Assembly (NCBI GenBank): GCA_965153355.1
Contig: OZ231127.1
Coordinates: 91,202,001 to 91,266,000, forward strand
DNA length: 64,000 bases
From: Flaccisagitta enflata
Lineage: Eukaryota; Chaetognatha; Sagittoidea; Aphragmophora
Reading direction: 5' to 3'
Each line of letters begins with the position of its first letter. The first letter of the stretch is position 1. This document shows positions 47,484 through 62,344 of this stretch, piece by piece. A program made the position numbers and the translations under genes. Under the pieces are notes generated by a model. That model searched no databases. It was not told the origin of the DNA and was given only the letters and a program-made list of their open reading frames with translations.

Positions 47484-48047
47484 TATGGGTCCGCGACTGA
47501 GGTCAAACGGCGTTGTCAAACGGCATTGTCAATCGGCGTTGTCAAATGGCTTTATCAAACGGCGTTGACAAACGGCGTTATCAAACGGCATTGTCAAACG
47601 GCGTTGTCAAACGGCGTTGTCAAACGGCGTTGTCAAACGGCGTTGTCAAACGGCGTTTTCAAACGGCGTTGTCAAACAGCGTCGTCAAATGGCGTAGTCA
47701 AACAGCGTCATCAAACGAACAAATATACATGTTGAGTTCTTCCATTTAGGGACTACATACCAAATTTTAACAAAATTGGTAGAAAAATGCCAAAGTTATG
47801 CATGTTTTACACTTTTAGGCTGGTAGGCTGGTTGGGCCGGTTGGGTGGGTCGGATCAATACATACGCATAGGCTGCAAAGCGGCTCACCCTAATACAACT
47901 TCCCTCCAAATATGAAGCAAATCGATCAAGGCGTTCAAAAGTTAGCCCATTTTTAAAAGTGTGGACAACGACGACAACAACAACGACGACACCCACCCGC
48001 CTCGAATTATAGTCCGCGTCGGAATGGTATTCCGTCGCGGACAAAAA
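47484..48047 (+). mobile_element. Helitron-like element, variant GTCCGCGAC, with 13-bp minisatellite
   Basis: 5' GGTCCGCGACTGAGG, then about 16 units of GTTGTCAAACGGC (47500-47715), a core (TTGAGTTCTTCCATTTAGGG...), a CAACGACGACAACA microsatellite, then TTATAGTCCGCGTCGG...CCGTCGCGGAC and AAAAAAA. Confidence 0.7.
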
Positions 48048-48208
48048 AAAATCATGCAGCCCCTAGCATATATTTTGGGTCAATGGGTTTTGATGTTGGT
48101 AGTACAGTTGGCATAAGCGGGGGCAAAAAAAAGTAAAAAAAAACTCCTGTTTGGGTTCTGCTTCGGTAATCATTTCCGAGTCCCGTCATTCGAATTATGG
48201 TCTCCATC

Positions 48209-49866
<1,658 letters not shown>

Positions 49867-49869
49867 CTT

Positions 49870-50610
49870 CTTCGCTTCGTCGAGACTCGGACTGTGGTTT
49901 ATTTGTGAATTTCTTTTTGTATATTTCTTTTTTTTTTTTTCGATTATTGTCTTTAATTCGCGAACCTAAATTTATGTTTGATTGATTATTGTCTGTTTGA
50001 AATCGTGGATAAAAAGGGTTTTTTTTCAACGGTTTTCAAGATGATTGAAAGATTGGTTGCGCCAACGCTAGATGATCCACTAGGCGCCCGTATTAGCCTA
50101 CTATATATCGAGATATATAAAGAGTAGATTGATACTGATTGAAGTAATGAAGTGGGTTACCGATCGAGAATAGCAGTAATCGCGGAAAAAATAAGCCCCT
50201 CCAATCCAGGCTGAGACAGACGAAGCGTTTTAGCTGAATCAACACTGAACAGTGACTCGGTGAGAAAACGTGAAGAAAAGAAAAAACACTTGTCATAAAT
50301 CGCTTTTCGGTTGAAATTCTGACGAAGGAAAAATTAGGAGGGGAGTCATTCTGACGAAGCGAAAATTAAATGCGGGAAGGGGGGGGGGGGGCGAAGTCTT
50401 ACTCATTCCTAGATTATGCCCCCTTTCATTTTCTCATTCCTGTTCTTCCTAAATTGGCTGGTCTGATCTTCGATCGCTCGCTCGCTCGCTCGCTGGCTGT
50501 GTCCGTTGTTCGGTCGGTCGGTCGGGAAACGCATTCGTTCGACGATCCATATCCACGCGTCTTACCTTATTGGCCTTCTTGGCCTTGTTCGAAGATCATA
50601 CACTATTTCA
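49870..50610. other. Upstream flank of the BTB gene
   Basis: No further exon is recognised. Contains a poly-G run near 50380 and short CGCT and GTCG repeats near 50475-50525. Confidence 0.45.
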
Positions 50611-50612
50611 GT

Positions 50613-50785
50613 CGCGTGCACGCAACTCTATAACCCGCTATGTCCGTCAGTCCGTATGTAACAGTTTGATATTTTAGCTTTTACGGTCGTTTTTCGCACT
50701 ACTGCTCCAGTCATAATGCTTGGTTAGCCTTTATTTACCACTGCCCCTGCCCATCCGCATGATTTTAGTAGCCGCGTATCCGGCC
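50613..50785 (-). mobile_element. Helitron-like element
   Basis: Reversed copy: AGTCGCGTGCACGCAACTCT, GTCCGTCAGTCC array, CACTGCCCCTGCCCATCC, GTATCCGGCCTTG. Confidence 0.7.
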
Positions 50786-50909
50786 TTGTATTATAACTTT
50801 ATAAGTATCGACTTTATATTATAACTTTATAAGCATCAACCTCATAGGCACGCCCAATGTCAAATTGCCGAGATTTTCAATTCGAAAAAAGATGGGTGAA
50901 TTTTAAAAA

Positions 50910-51215
50910 AACAAGGCCGGACACGCGGCCAATAGGTAGTCGCTGGCGTTAGGCAGGGGTAGTATGCGGTGGGCAGGGGCAGAATGGTCAGGGTGGGGCT
51001 GAATAGTGGCAGGGCAGGAGCAATATTAAATATAATAAATCATAATTAAATTATTATATACAATAAAAATGTCATATAATATTGCTCAGAAATCACCATT
51101 CCAGTCGATTTCATGTCATCCAAATTTTCGCGCTACCATCCTTCCTACCTGTAGACCTACCTACCTACCTACGGACACACCCCCTTATAGAGTCGCTTAG
51201 CCAGCGACTAAAAAA
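50910..51215 (+). mobile_element. Helitron-like element, variant AGTCGCTGGC
   Basis: AACAAGGCCGGACACGCGGC, AGTCGCTGGC, GGTGGGCAGGGGCAG, CTACCTAC array, CCCCTTATAG, hairpin AGTCGCTTAGCCAGCGACT and AAAAAA. The stem bases differ from the common type in all three places together. Confidence 0.75.
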
Positions 51216-51414
51216 CTTCTATTTTGAATGTTAATTGGGTTTTTTTTTATTGTTGAAATCTATATTTTACGGGTAGGCGCAGTTATAAAATAGGCCAGTC
51301 TAACATTTGGGAAGGAATATTAGTATTACTGCCAGTAATGTAGAAGCGCCGAAAAAGCGTGTTACGGACCGACAGAGCATCACCCCAACAGACATCAGAG
51401 ATGTTAGTCTTTTT

Positions 51415-52312
<898 letters not shown>

Positions 52313-52359
52313 AGAGCAAATTCAAGATATTGAAACTCATTGCCAATTTTTATTCTTTT

Positions 52360-52615
52360 TCGTTGCGATCACGTAACTACGTAACTCTAACGGAGGTGTT
52401 GTCCGTTTGTCCGTCGTAAGTCTATAGGAGGCTTTGTCCGTTGGTTCGTCGGTCTTTCGGTTCGTCAGAACGGGTCGAAAACTGGGCAAATGAGCTTTGT
52501 GAGTGTGTGTGAGTGTGTGTGTTTGCATGCGTGTGTGCTTGCTTGTGAGTGTGTGTGTGGGGGGGTTGGACGCCCCTGCCCACCCGTCCGCGTCGCTTGT
52601 TTCCTTCTCAACCAG
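52360..52615 (-). mobile_element. Helitron-like element, diverged copy
   Basis: GTTGCGATCACGTAAC, GTCCGTTTGTCCGTCG, a (GT)n insert, then CGCCCCTGCCCACCCGTCCG and CGCTTGTTTC. Confidence 0.55.
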
Positions 52616-52879
52616 ATCGATGGAATGGCAGCGACAAAAAATTGGCGCAAAATCATCACCATGATCGTCCAAACGTTATGTCAGTCGCTTATGAAAGTTG
52701 TTACAAAATTGCCTTTACAAAAGGAGGCAGCAAAATTATCATTATGAAAAAAAGCCCGATTTTGCTCGAGATATGTAATCTAGAAATTAGCTTGTCTCGA
52801 CAAAAACAAGCACTGCCACTTCTGAAATGAGGGAGGGGGGGGGAAGGGGGGGTGGCGGTCAAGAGTAAACTTCATTGTT

Positions 52880-53100
52880 CAAATCGCCACCACATTTTAG
52901 GGTTACCATTAGAAGTGGAATAAGTCACAATTCTCCCGCGAAGAAGACCAGATTCGAACATGAGCATTCTTTGAGTCACCCTAATCTCATGTTGAGTTCT
53001 TCTATTTAGAGACTCCATACCAAGCTTCAACCAAATCAGCTGAAAAATGCAATCGTTATGCATGTTTTTCACTTTAAGGTCGGTAGGCTAGTTGGGAAAT
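52880..53100. mobile_element. Core fragment of a Helitron-like element
   Basis: CATGTTGAGTTCTTCTATTT...CGTTATGCATGTTTTTCACT matches the core at 47729-47820. No termini. Confidence 0.5.
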
Positions 53101-53114
53101 CTGAAAGGGAACTA

Positions 53115-53849
53115 GCCAGTGACAGGGTGGCAGAAAATTCTATAGGTCCGAGAAACGCTTTTTTTTCCAATGCTATAAGTCCGACTTTTGAAGTTTCTCT
53201 CAAATAGTCAAATGTCACTATTTTTTTCATTCTTACCTGTGAAGAAGCACTACAAAGACAACAAAGGGCTTAATAGCGTTTAATAGGTGAGGTTAAGTAG
53301 ATAGAATAAAACTAAAACATAAAAATTCAACAATAAAAAAATGTTAGACTCATATGGATACATTTAGCCTTGTCATTCGAATAAATTGATTTGAATTTTA
53401 AGTCATTTGATTCAATACAATTTCATTCAATAAATTGTTGTCGACTTGAGAAGAAACAAGGCCGGATACACGGCCATCAGTTGCGGACGGGTGGGCAGGG
53501 GCGGAAATAGGCGTTTTCCCACTTTTCAACTCGAGCGTGACGGACCAACCGACCGACCGACCGACCAACCGACCAACGGACGGACAAAGCCTCTTATAGA
53601 GTTGCGTGTCCGCAACTAAAAAGCAGAAATCAGATGATTTAGCCTCAGAAACAAAGAGACGAAACAACGGTTGACTGTAATTTTCCAACTTGATCTGCAC
53701 TCAAAAAATGCCATCCCATGGGCCACATTTCATTCAACACTCTTTTACCCCGTTCTGGCATGGTAAAAGACAAAAGTCACTTTCACCCTTGAGTCCTTTC
53801 ATTTTCTATTTCTATCCTTTCTTTCCCTTTCTTTCTTTTTTTCTTTTTT

Positions 53850-53924
<75 letters not shown>

Positions 53925-54058
53925 CTTTTTCCTTCTTTCCCCCGCCCCCTTTTTTCCTCAATTTTTTCTTCCTCAAATCTATAAGTCCGACTCTTGATCT
54001 ATAGATCCTAGGAACGACGTTCCCGGCGTTCCCCTATTTCTGCCACCCTGGCCAGTGA
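53115..54058. mobile_element. hAT-like non-autonomous element with 8-bp target duplication
   Basis: Perfect target duplication GCCAGTGA (53115-53122, 54051-54058) around ends CAGGGTGGCAGAAA and TTTCTGCCACCCTG. TATAAGTCCGACT motifs recur inverted inside. An 8-bp duplication fits the hAT superfamily. No transposase. It contains a later Helitron-like insertion (53455-53624) and a (CTTT)n tract (53826-53930). Confidence 0.88.
53455..53624 (+). mobile_element. Helitron-like element, variant AGTTGCGGAC
   Basis: AACAAGGCCGGATACACGGC, AGTTGCGGACGGGTGGGC, GACC/GACG array, CCTCTTATAG, hairpin AGTTGCGTGTCCGCAACT, AAAAAG. The 5' 10-mer exactly equals the complement of the right hairpin arm. Confidence 0.8.
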
Positions 54059-54139
54059 TGCCAATGACCACTAAAACAAAAAAGAGTAAAAGCGACCGAC
54101 CAACCAACCGACAGAGGGACAATGGACAGACAGACGGAC

Positions 54140-54590
54140 ATACGTAGTTTAGTAAGAAGTATTTACCGATTATCTTCTTAAAGATAGCGTCTGGTTCGTC
54201 TTCTTTGGCTATGGGGGCGACGGCAGATGACGGACGGACAGACGGACATTACGTAGATTAGTAAGAAGTATTTACCGATTATCTTCTTAGGGATGGCGTC
54301 TGGTTCATCCTCTTTGGCTATGGCCATGGGGGCGACGGCGGACAACGGACGGACAGACGGACATAGCGTAGATTAGTAAGAAGTATTTACCGATTATCTT
54401 CTTAGGGATGGCGTCTGGTTCATCCTCTTCGGCTATGGCCATGGGGGCGACGGCGGACAACGGACGGACAGACGGACTAATACTAAAGTCTACATAGTTT
54501 AGTAAGAAGTATTTACCGATTATCTTCTTAGGGATGGCGTCTGGTTCATCCTCTTCGGCTATGGGGGCGACGGCGGTGGAGGAGGAGGGA
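54140..54590 (-). repeat. Four-copy tandem array of an exon 3' end with its splice donor
   Basis: Units of about 109-126 bp each contain coding for (E/K)EDEPDAI(P/F)KKII, the donor ATCG|GTAAATAC, and intron sequence with GACGGACGGACAGACGG. Donor positions (last exon base): 54517, 54391, 54276, 54167. Confidence 0.9.
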
Positions 54591-54719
54591 GGCAGTCTTG
54601 GGCCATGAGCTCCATCGGCCTCGGCGAAGGTGCATGACTCACCCTCGCCAGAAGAAGGCTGATCAGGGATGAAGATGGCGCGACCAGACAATTCGGCTTT
54701 GTCCAGAGGGTGGTAGGAG
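54517..54719 (-). CDS. Internal exon, possibly the 5' end of the AMPD gene
   Basis: Acceptor CCCCTCATTAG, donor ATCG|GTAAAT, 203 nt: (x)SYHPLDKAELSGRAIFIPDQ ... EEDEPDAIPKKII plus one base G. The (CT)n tract beginning about 65 bp upstream on the gene strand suits an acceptor. The donor phase fits AMPD exon 41602-41475 (would read KKII-G-RPKVLLP) but not the BTB gene's exon A. If so, AMPD spans at least 34 kb and the BTB gene lies in its intron on the same strand. The N-terminal part of AMP deaminases is poorly conserved, so similarity cannot confirm this. Confidence 0.5.
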
Positions 54720-54787
54720 CTAATGAGGGGGGGGGGGTGTCAGGGGGGTATATAGAAGGAGAAGGTGGAGACATGTGGGAACGCAGG

Positions 54788-55145
<358 letters not shown>

Positions 55146-55148
<3 letters not shown>

Positions 55149-56085
55149 TCATTGATTACATCTCAAATAGGTTAAGGAGCAACGTCTCACAATTGCACAA
55201 AAAATGGGTGCGTCCGAGACAGGTAAAAACTGTGAAACGACAAAGATGACAGTGAAATGACAGAGATGACATTGAAATGACACCAAGCGCAGTTGATACA
55301 ATCAAAGTAGTAAGGGGAAACCTAATTTAGATATCGTGATTATCATGAATTTTTTGGTCAATTCACACTTAAACACACTTGATAAAATGATTTAGGTCAA
55401 TCGCCACCTTCAGATTGCACTTTTGAGCACAATAAGCCTGCAAAAATGATGCTAGATCTGCCTCAGAATAATCGTTGATGACATGTCTCCACGTTTTAGG
55501 CCATTTCTCGTACATTTTTAAAGATAAATATAAAAAATTGGTGACCAAAATGAAGAGTTTTCTCAGACGAATCGACTGGTACCTTTGGTGCGAATATTGG
55601 TCCAACCGTTCAAAAGTTATTTCTTTCTAAAGGCAAAAAATGAAATGTAAAACATTCAATATGGGGAAATATTGCAATTTTCAGTACACAATCGATGATT
55701 AGTTGCAAATTTTTAAGCCAACTGCTGGAACATGACCACCGCTAGAGAAAGTACGGTACCGAGAGCAGTTTCTCAAAAAAACTGGATCAGATATAACTAA
55801 AAACCAGTGAAGACTAAGCAACAATGGACAAATAATGCATTTCCAAGTATATAAGCATTGTTGTCTATTTTTTTGGCTATAAATTGACCAACTGGAGATC
55901 AAACTAATCACATTGTGCCTCTAGAATTTTCTATTTAATTCAACATCAAATTGGGCCTAATACAGGTCAAAACTTAGTCAAAATGGATGGGTGAAACTGC
56001 GTCTAGTGTTCAAACTGTTCTTGAATTCCTAAAGCATCGGTTGGGTCCTGTAAAATTGTATTGAATTCATCATAGACTGCTTGCA
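55146..56085. other. AT-rich noncoding DNA
   Basis: No gene or complete element is recognised. Confidence 0.5.
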
Positions 56086-56089
56086 ATTC

Positions 56090-56272
56090 AAAGAAGGCAG
56101 GATACACGGCTACCCAGTCGCGTGCGGGTGGGCAGGGACCATTTTTGAGGTCACTTGATAATTAGGGAAAGTGCTGTGAGGCCAAAAACCACAAAACTCC
56201 AATAAAAGTGGAGTGGACGGACTGACGGACCAACAAAGCGGGGTGTAGAGTTGCGTAGAACGCGACTCAAAG
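56090..56272 (+). mobile_element. Helitron-like element, variant AGTCGCGTGC
   Basis: GGCAGGATACACGGCTACCC, AGTCGCGTGCGGGTGGGC, GACGGACTGACGGACC, GGTGTAG, hairpin AGTTGCGTAGAACGCGACT. Followed by an imperfect GGACTGAT array to about 56355. Confidence 0.65.
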
Positions 56273-56577
56273 TGTGACGGACCAATGGACTGATTTACTA
56301 ACAGACTGATGGACTGATGGACTGAAGGACTGATAGACTGAAGGACTGACAGACCAATGTACGGGTTGGAAAACCAACTACGCAGAATCAAACTTGATCG
56401 ACGCTAGTTGTTTTAATTTGCAGTTTTGCCGTATGTGTAGTGACGTCACATGATTTTTGGGCGCATGCACACGGCTCTACGCGTTGCTCAGTGAGTAAGT
56501 CGGATGGTCCATCTGTCAGTTACATTTCCGTCTGTCCGTCGTATTTCCGTCTGTCAGTCCCTTCTAAAATTCAGACT

Positions 56578-56732
56578 TTTTAGTCGCGGACACGCGACTC
56601 TACACCTTGCCGTGTCGATCTGTATGTCGGTCGGTCCGTTGGTCGGTCCGTCACATTTTGAATTCGAGCGATTTTAGATATTGCTCCTGTAACCGTCCGC
56701 GACTGGATTGCCGTGTTTCCGGCCTTGCTTAG
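56578..56732 (-). mobile_element. Helitron-like element, variant AGTCGCGGAC
   Basis: TTTTTAGTCGCGGACACGCG, GTCGGTCGGTCC array, TTGCTCCTGTAACC, GTCCGCGACT, GTTTCCGGCCTTG. Confidence 0.7.
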
Positions 56733-56814
56733 TTACTTTTAGGTGAAAAAAAGTTGTTTCAAAAGGAAATACGGAAAGTAAGAAGGGAGGAAAGAAGGTA
56801 GTAGACAGGAGGGA

Positions 56815-57005
56815 AACAAGGCCAGATACACAGCTACGGAAGTCGCGTGCACGCGAGCAGGGGCAGTGATAAAAAAAGGCTAACTCAAGCACTTGGGCAG
56901 GAGCAGTATTGCACAATCACTTGTAAACGCCAAAAAAAGCAAACAGGGAAGGACGGACAGGCAGACTGACCAACTTAGCAGATTATAGAGTTCCACGCGA
57001 CTAGA
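56815..57005 (+). mobile_element. Helitron-like element, short copy
   Basis: AACAAGGCCAGATACACAGC, AAGTCGCGTGCACGCGAGCA, GGACGGACAGGCAGACTGACC, TTATAGAGTTCCACGCGACT. Confidence 0.6.
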
Positions 57006-57258
57006 AAGGCAGGGAAGGAGGAAGATAGGAAAGTAAGGAGTATCTTTGTAAGTAGTTGTCTCACGGAGCAGGCGACTGTTGCACGATGGAATGATATGCG
57101 TTTTTACGAGACGAATTTTATTGCTAGTCACTATTTAATTATGTCTGATGAAGCCAACAAGAACGAGAACACAAATCATTGGTGAATTTTTTCACAGTTC
57201 ATAACCACAACTCCTCTGTGATTCTCCTTGACGAAACGTTATAACTGTTCTTTTTCCC

Positions 57259-57506
<248 letters not shown>

Positions 57507-57702
57507 ATCACCCAAAAACGAACAACAAACACTAGATGAAACACTTGTATGAAATTAACTAGCAGAAAAATACGCACCATACAATATGTTAATGAACCGT
57601 GTTCAGATTAAAATCATTTCAAGGTCCAAAGATCGCGTTTTTCTTTACTGTAAAACCACAGAGAACAATACAAGTCCTCAATCGTTGGTTGTTTTTGTTT
57701 TA

Positions 57703-57951
<249 letters not shown>

Positions 57952-58194
57952 CGCGCACATGTCTGTGCGTAAAAGAAACTAGGCCGGATTCACGGGAATT
58001 TTGCCTCTTCCATAGATACGAAGTTTTATGTACTATTTGTTTTTAGTCGTGGACACAGAAATCATGTAAACGCTTACGCTTACAAGAACAGTAAAAAATA
58101 GCGAGTACGCCATCACTGCTACAATTAACGTAGGGAGATGAGACAAAGATAGAGAAGTACAAATATGTTGCTATGCGCAATCTGCTCTTGATGA

Positions 58195-58440
58195 TTGTGA
58201 CTTTTGTGAACAAGTGAACACAGGGTCACAATGTCGTTGTGGAGAGGTGGGTAGGGGCATCCCACCCCCAGTCTCACCCCAACCACACCCCAACACCCCT
58301 CCAACACCCTCACACACAAACAATACCAACAGTGCAGAGGCATCCTTAATACGCGTCTTTCGCGTTTTCAACTTGAGCTTGACAAGTTGAGCATGACGGA
58401 CGGACGGACAAAGTCTCTTATGGAGTTGCAACTAAAAAGG
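58195..58440 (+). mobile_element. Helitron-like element, GTCACAATGTCG subtype
   Basis: AACAAGTGAACACAGGGTCA, GGTGGGTAGGGGCATCCC, a CCAACACCCC-rich core, GACGGACGGACAAAGTCTC, TTATGGAGTTGCAACTAAAA. Confidence 0.6.
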
Positions 58441-58628
58441 AAAATAGTTACGGAGCAAAACCAGCCCGACTGGGCAAAGAAGCGTCCGCATTGTCTCTCC
58501 GCGTGTATTGAATTTGGTGCGAAGCATGTGACATGAATAGAGAGACAGATGGACGATCAGGCAGATGAAATGACATAGTACTAAGGAGGCTCTCCAAAAC
58601 TTTTCGATTATTTATCTTAGTTAGTCTT

Positions 58629-58866
58629 TTTAGTTACGGACACGCAGCTCTATAAGAGGCTTTCTCCGTATGTCCGACCGTCTGTTGGTCCGTGTTCGTC
58701 CGTCCATCCGTTCGTAATGATTGAGTCAAAAAGTGGAAAAAACGATCATTTTGGATACTTTTCGTGTATGTTTGTGTGTGGGGTGGGAGTTGATGTGTGA
58801 ATCTGGGTTGGATGCCCCTGTCCACCCGTCCGCAACAATATTGTGACCCCGCGTCACTTGTTTCTA
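58629..58866 (-). mobile_element. Helitron-like element, same subtype reversed
   Basis: TTTTTAGTTACGGACACGCAG, GTCCGACCGTCTG array, GATGCCCCTGTCCACCCGTC, GCGTCACTTGTTTC. Confidence 0.6.
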
Positions 58867-58885
58867 CTCTTGGCAATCGCATTTG

Positions 58886-59522
58886 TAGTCACTTGCTACC
58901 CATTCTACACTCCGTTTTTTTTTGTCTGTCCGTCGGTCGGTTAGTCCCCTTTTTGGGCAGCGGCCCTGAAGGGGCCGATGACCAATGCTTTCACACATAG
59001 GGGAAATTTCTCCTTCTTCTCCTCCTCCTTCTCCTCCATCCCCCCCCTTGAGGCCCAAATCTTAGCCTCGAGGCTCAAATCCCAGCTTTGAAGCTTAAAT
59101 CCCAGCCTCAAGGCTCAAATCCCAGCCTCGAGGCTCAAATTCCTGCCTCAAGACTCAAATCTTAGCCTTGAGGCTCAAATCCCAGCCTTGAGGCTCAATC
59201 CCAGCCTTCAGGCTCAAATCCCAGCCTCAAGGCCTTAATTCCAGCCTCCAGGCCCTAATTCCAGCCTTGGGGCTCAAATAAAAACAGCATAGGTCATTGG
59301 CCCCTTTGGGGCCGCTGCCCCTCTAACCACCTCACACCCACAGCCACTCACATAGGGGCAACGGGTACCGCTGACCATCTACCGCTTTCACGACTATTAC
59401 TTTTTTGGCTTTTTTGAGTTTTTTGGGCTCACTGCTCCCGCCCAAATGCATCACTGATATCCTCTATCACTGCCCCTGCCCACCCGCAAGCGACTGGGGT
59501 AGCCATGTATCCGGCCATGTTA
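58886..59522 (-). mobile_element. Composite Helitron-like element with foldback array
   Basis: TAGTCACTTGCTACCCATTC, GTCCGTCGGTCGG, foldback unit 58955-59320 (20-bp units such as AAATCCCAGCCTCAAGGCTC between GGGCAGCGGCCCTGAAGGGG ends), GGGGCAACGGGTACCGCTGA, GCCCCTGCCCACCCGCAAGC, GTATCCGGCCATGTT. Same order as 41741-42933. Confidence 0.7.
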
Positions 59523-61680
59523 ACGGTCGCTCGCTACATTTGTTCCCTCACTCGTTCTGCTGCGCTTCGCTCCGTACGCTCGCTTCACTTGCTCGCTTCA
59601 TTCACAAGCTATCTCACTCACTTTGCTCACTTCCTTGTGGGGACAGTTGAAATTCATAAATATGTGTTTACGCTAAAAACGAGTTTCACGGAATCACTTG
59701 AGATTCTTGTTGACAATAGAAACAGACCCAGTATATGATCTTATTCGGGCCAAAAACAGCCGAGAAACGCAGACGCATAGGTGGATGCACAGACGGACGG
59801 ACAAATGGGTGGACCATCTGACCAATGGATTGACAAGAAATGGCCTTTAGAGTCACATGTCCATAGTTTGAATATAAGGGCCCTTTAAATTTGTAATATA
59901 ATCGAAGGAGGGATTTTTTTTCTTTTTTATGATTTTTGAAACATAGTTAATTCATACTGAATTAGGCGCATCAAGATAATTTCTTGATGGTGTTAGCACT
60001 ATGTCCTTGCGTTTACGATGGTGTAATACAATTTAGAAATTACAATGCAGATCCGACCATGCAAGCTTAACATCAAGAAATTGATTATTTTAATATTAAT
60101 CATTAATTTTTAAGATTCGACTTAATATGTACACATAATCATGTTCATCACGTCATGAGCTTTCGAACGATATGCTGCTTTATATATATTGTTGAAAAAG
60201 AAAACAATTTATAAACTATTTAGTTTTTTGCTCAACTTACTCAATCGGCTACAGCGTGTAAACCTTTTTGCGCACAAGAAAATCAACCACCGCAAAGCAG
60301 CCATTTTTACTGAAACAAACTTAACAAATGCACGCATGGTAGAAGGTGAGCGCATGGACCGATTTTGATGAAATTTGAGATATAGGCCCTTCTTGGTCTC
60401 CACTTTCATATATGTTTGAACCTCGCAGACACACGCAAAATGAGATCCGATTCCACTTCCTCAAAGTTGAGGCTCAATTTGAAAGTTTCATGGGATCACG
60501 TTAACCATTTTTCTCCCAGTTTTTTTATGATTTCTTGATGCTATATCATGTAATCTGACATGCTTTAGCATATTTTGCATTGATAATAGCTCATTGCTCG
60601 ACAATCAACACTTTTTATCGCATATTCAAGCTATATTTGGCGCAGAAAGTTCGCGTTTTTCAACGATTATTTTACACGACCTGGCTGAGCGTCGTGACCG
60701 GTCGCTAATCAAAGTCCATTGACATGCGGTGTCATCACTTATCTAGATTCTAGATGCATTCAATTACAAAGTATGAAAACTTCATAGTTTATCCATCAAG
60801 CAGGATCTCTCTTGACTTTCCATTGACACTCAAAGTAAATGAATGCCAGTGTGCAATTTTGCATGAAATTTCAAACATTAGCGAGAGAGCAGGTCCATTT
60901 TGTCAGGCTCAAAATCAAATTGGTTACTTGTGCTCTATTTCAAGTCATTTTTTCCATTTCAATTCATTCACTAGATATACTTAGGCAAAAAGCAATCTTG
61001 ATGAAGTGCTCTTCCAACCATTGTAGACTATGTCAATGATGATCATAAACACGACGTAGAAAACAGCAAGAAAATTTCCTCAAAAGCATCCTTTCAACAA
61101 AGGTCAGCTTTCAGGTTTGTTAAATCACTTTACTTTGGATTGTGAAAGGTTTGCGCAGAGAAGTGAGTTAACAACTAGTGTGTAAAATATACACCACAAA
61201 GGGAGGAATGAGGCAGTGGGATTCAAAATGGGGTTATCTGTAGTTTGTTTCTAAAGTTGTTTTAATTTTATTAAACCCAAAGTAGATACATTTTCTTACG
61301 AGTCAGTTATGATAACAAAGAAAAAAAAAGCAAGAACAACAAAAACAAAAAAGAACAACGTGTATAGTGGGGAGAATTTGTAATGGCCAAATGGCAAAAT
61401 GGCCAAATGCGAGATTAAATCCTTGGCTGCTAAGAAGACACTTGAATTGTGTAGTGAATTGTTTGTTATATTCAAATAAATTTAATATAGGTACTCAGGT
61501 AAAGCTATTGAACAGCTATACAAACACAATGACGTTGCACAATCACTAACGGGACAATATTTTGAGAAAAAAAACCTCCATGTCAAAATCATTTCATGTT
61601 TTATAATGTAATAATTTATGATAGCAAATTTATCTTCACCACATCAGCAGAAAAATCTTGTTTTCAAATCGGTAAAACGT
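59523..61680. other. AT-rich noncoding DNA
   Basis: No gene is seen. A decayed Helitron-like 3' end (GACGGACGGACAAATGGGTGG) is near 59790. Confidence 0.45.
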
Positions 61681-62344
61681 CGCAACATAAGTGTTAGATG
61701 GTCAGCAGTATCCGTTGCCCCTTTGCTAGTAAATGAGAAGACGTAGTGAGAGGGACTGATGACTTATGCTTAGGCTCATTAGGAATCCAAGAGAACGTAA
61801 AACGGGGGTTTAAATCTGAAGCCCCTACCCCTGCAACCATGAATACCAAACAGGGCAAAGGATACCTCGGACAAAATATTGCCCTTATGCCATTGGTTTT
61901 TGCTTTTGGGCCTCAAAAATTTGAAAAGGAGGTCTTTTTATTTGAGTTGATAAAATGATACGGGCTAAAAGCCTTAGCTGTCACGAGAGTCACGAGACGA
62001 GTTACCCGCGATATTTCGAGTTAAAAGATAAATTTGCGTTATATCGATTATGACCAGCCATCTCGTGACTGAGAGAGAAAATCGCGATGCAATAATAGAA
62101 AAACGCAACGGCAGAAATGTTAGTTAAAAGTTATGTAAATTGTAGAAAATAGGAGCTGGCCAGTTGGCTTTTGACTTAGTAAACGCTAACTTGAAAATGA
62201 TGAAATCTGACATGACCTGTGACACACGGGCATGACAAGACGCATCTAAAAACAATTTTTCATGGCGGTCCATCATTGCTTTTTTGTAGAAACTTATCAA
62301 CATTGATTTAACATAAAAGGATACATTGTGTTCAATGCGATTAC
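61681..62344. other. Noncoding with a composite-element fragment
   Basis: GATGGTCAGCAGTATCCGTTGCCCC at 61697-61721 is the inverse of the GGGGCAACGGGTACCGCTGA segment of the composite elements. Nothing else is recognised. Confidence 0.45.

Noticed and set aside
47513-47749. Repetitive frames (TALSNGVVKRRCQ units)
   Set aside because: A 13-bp minisatellite read in three frames; no coding signal.
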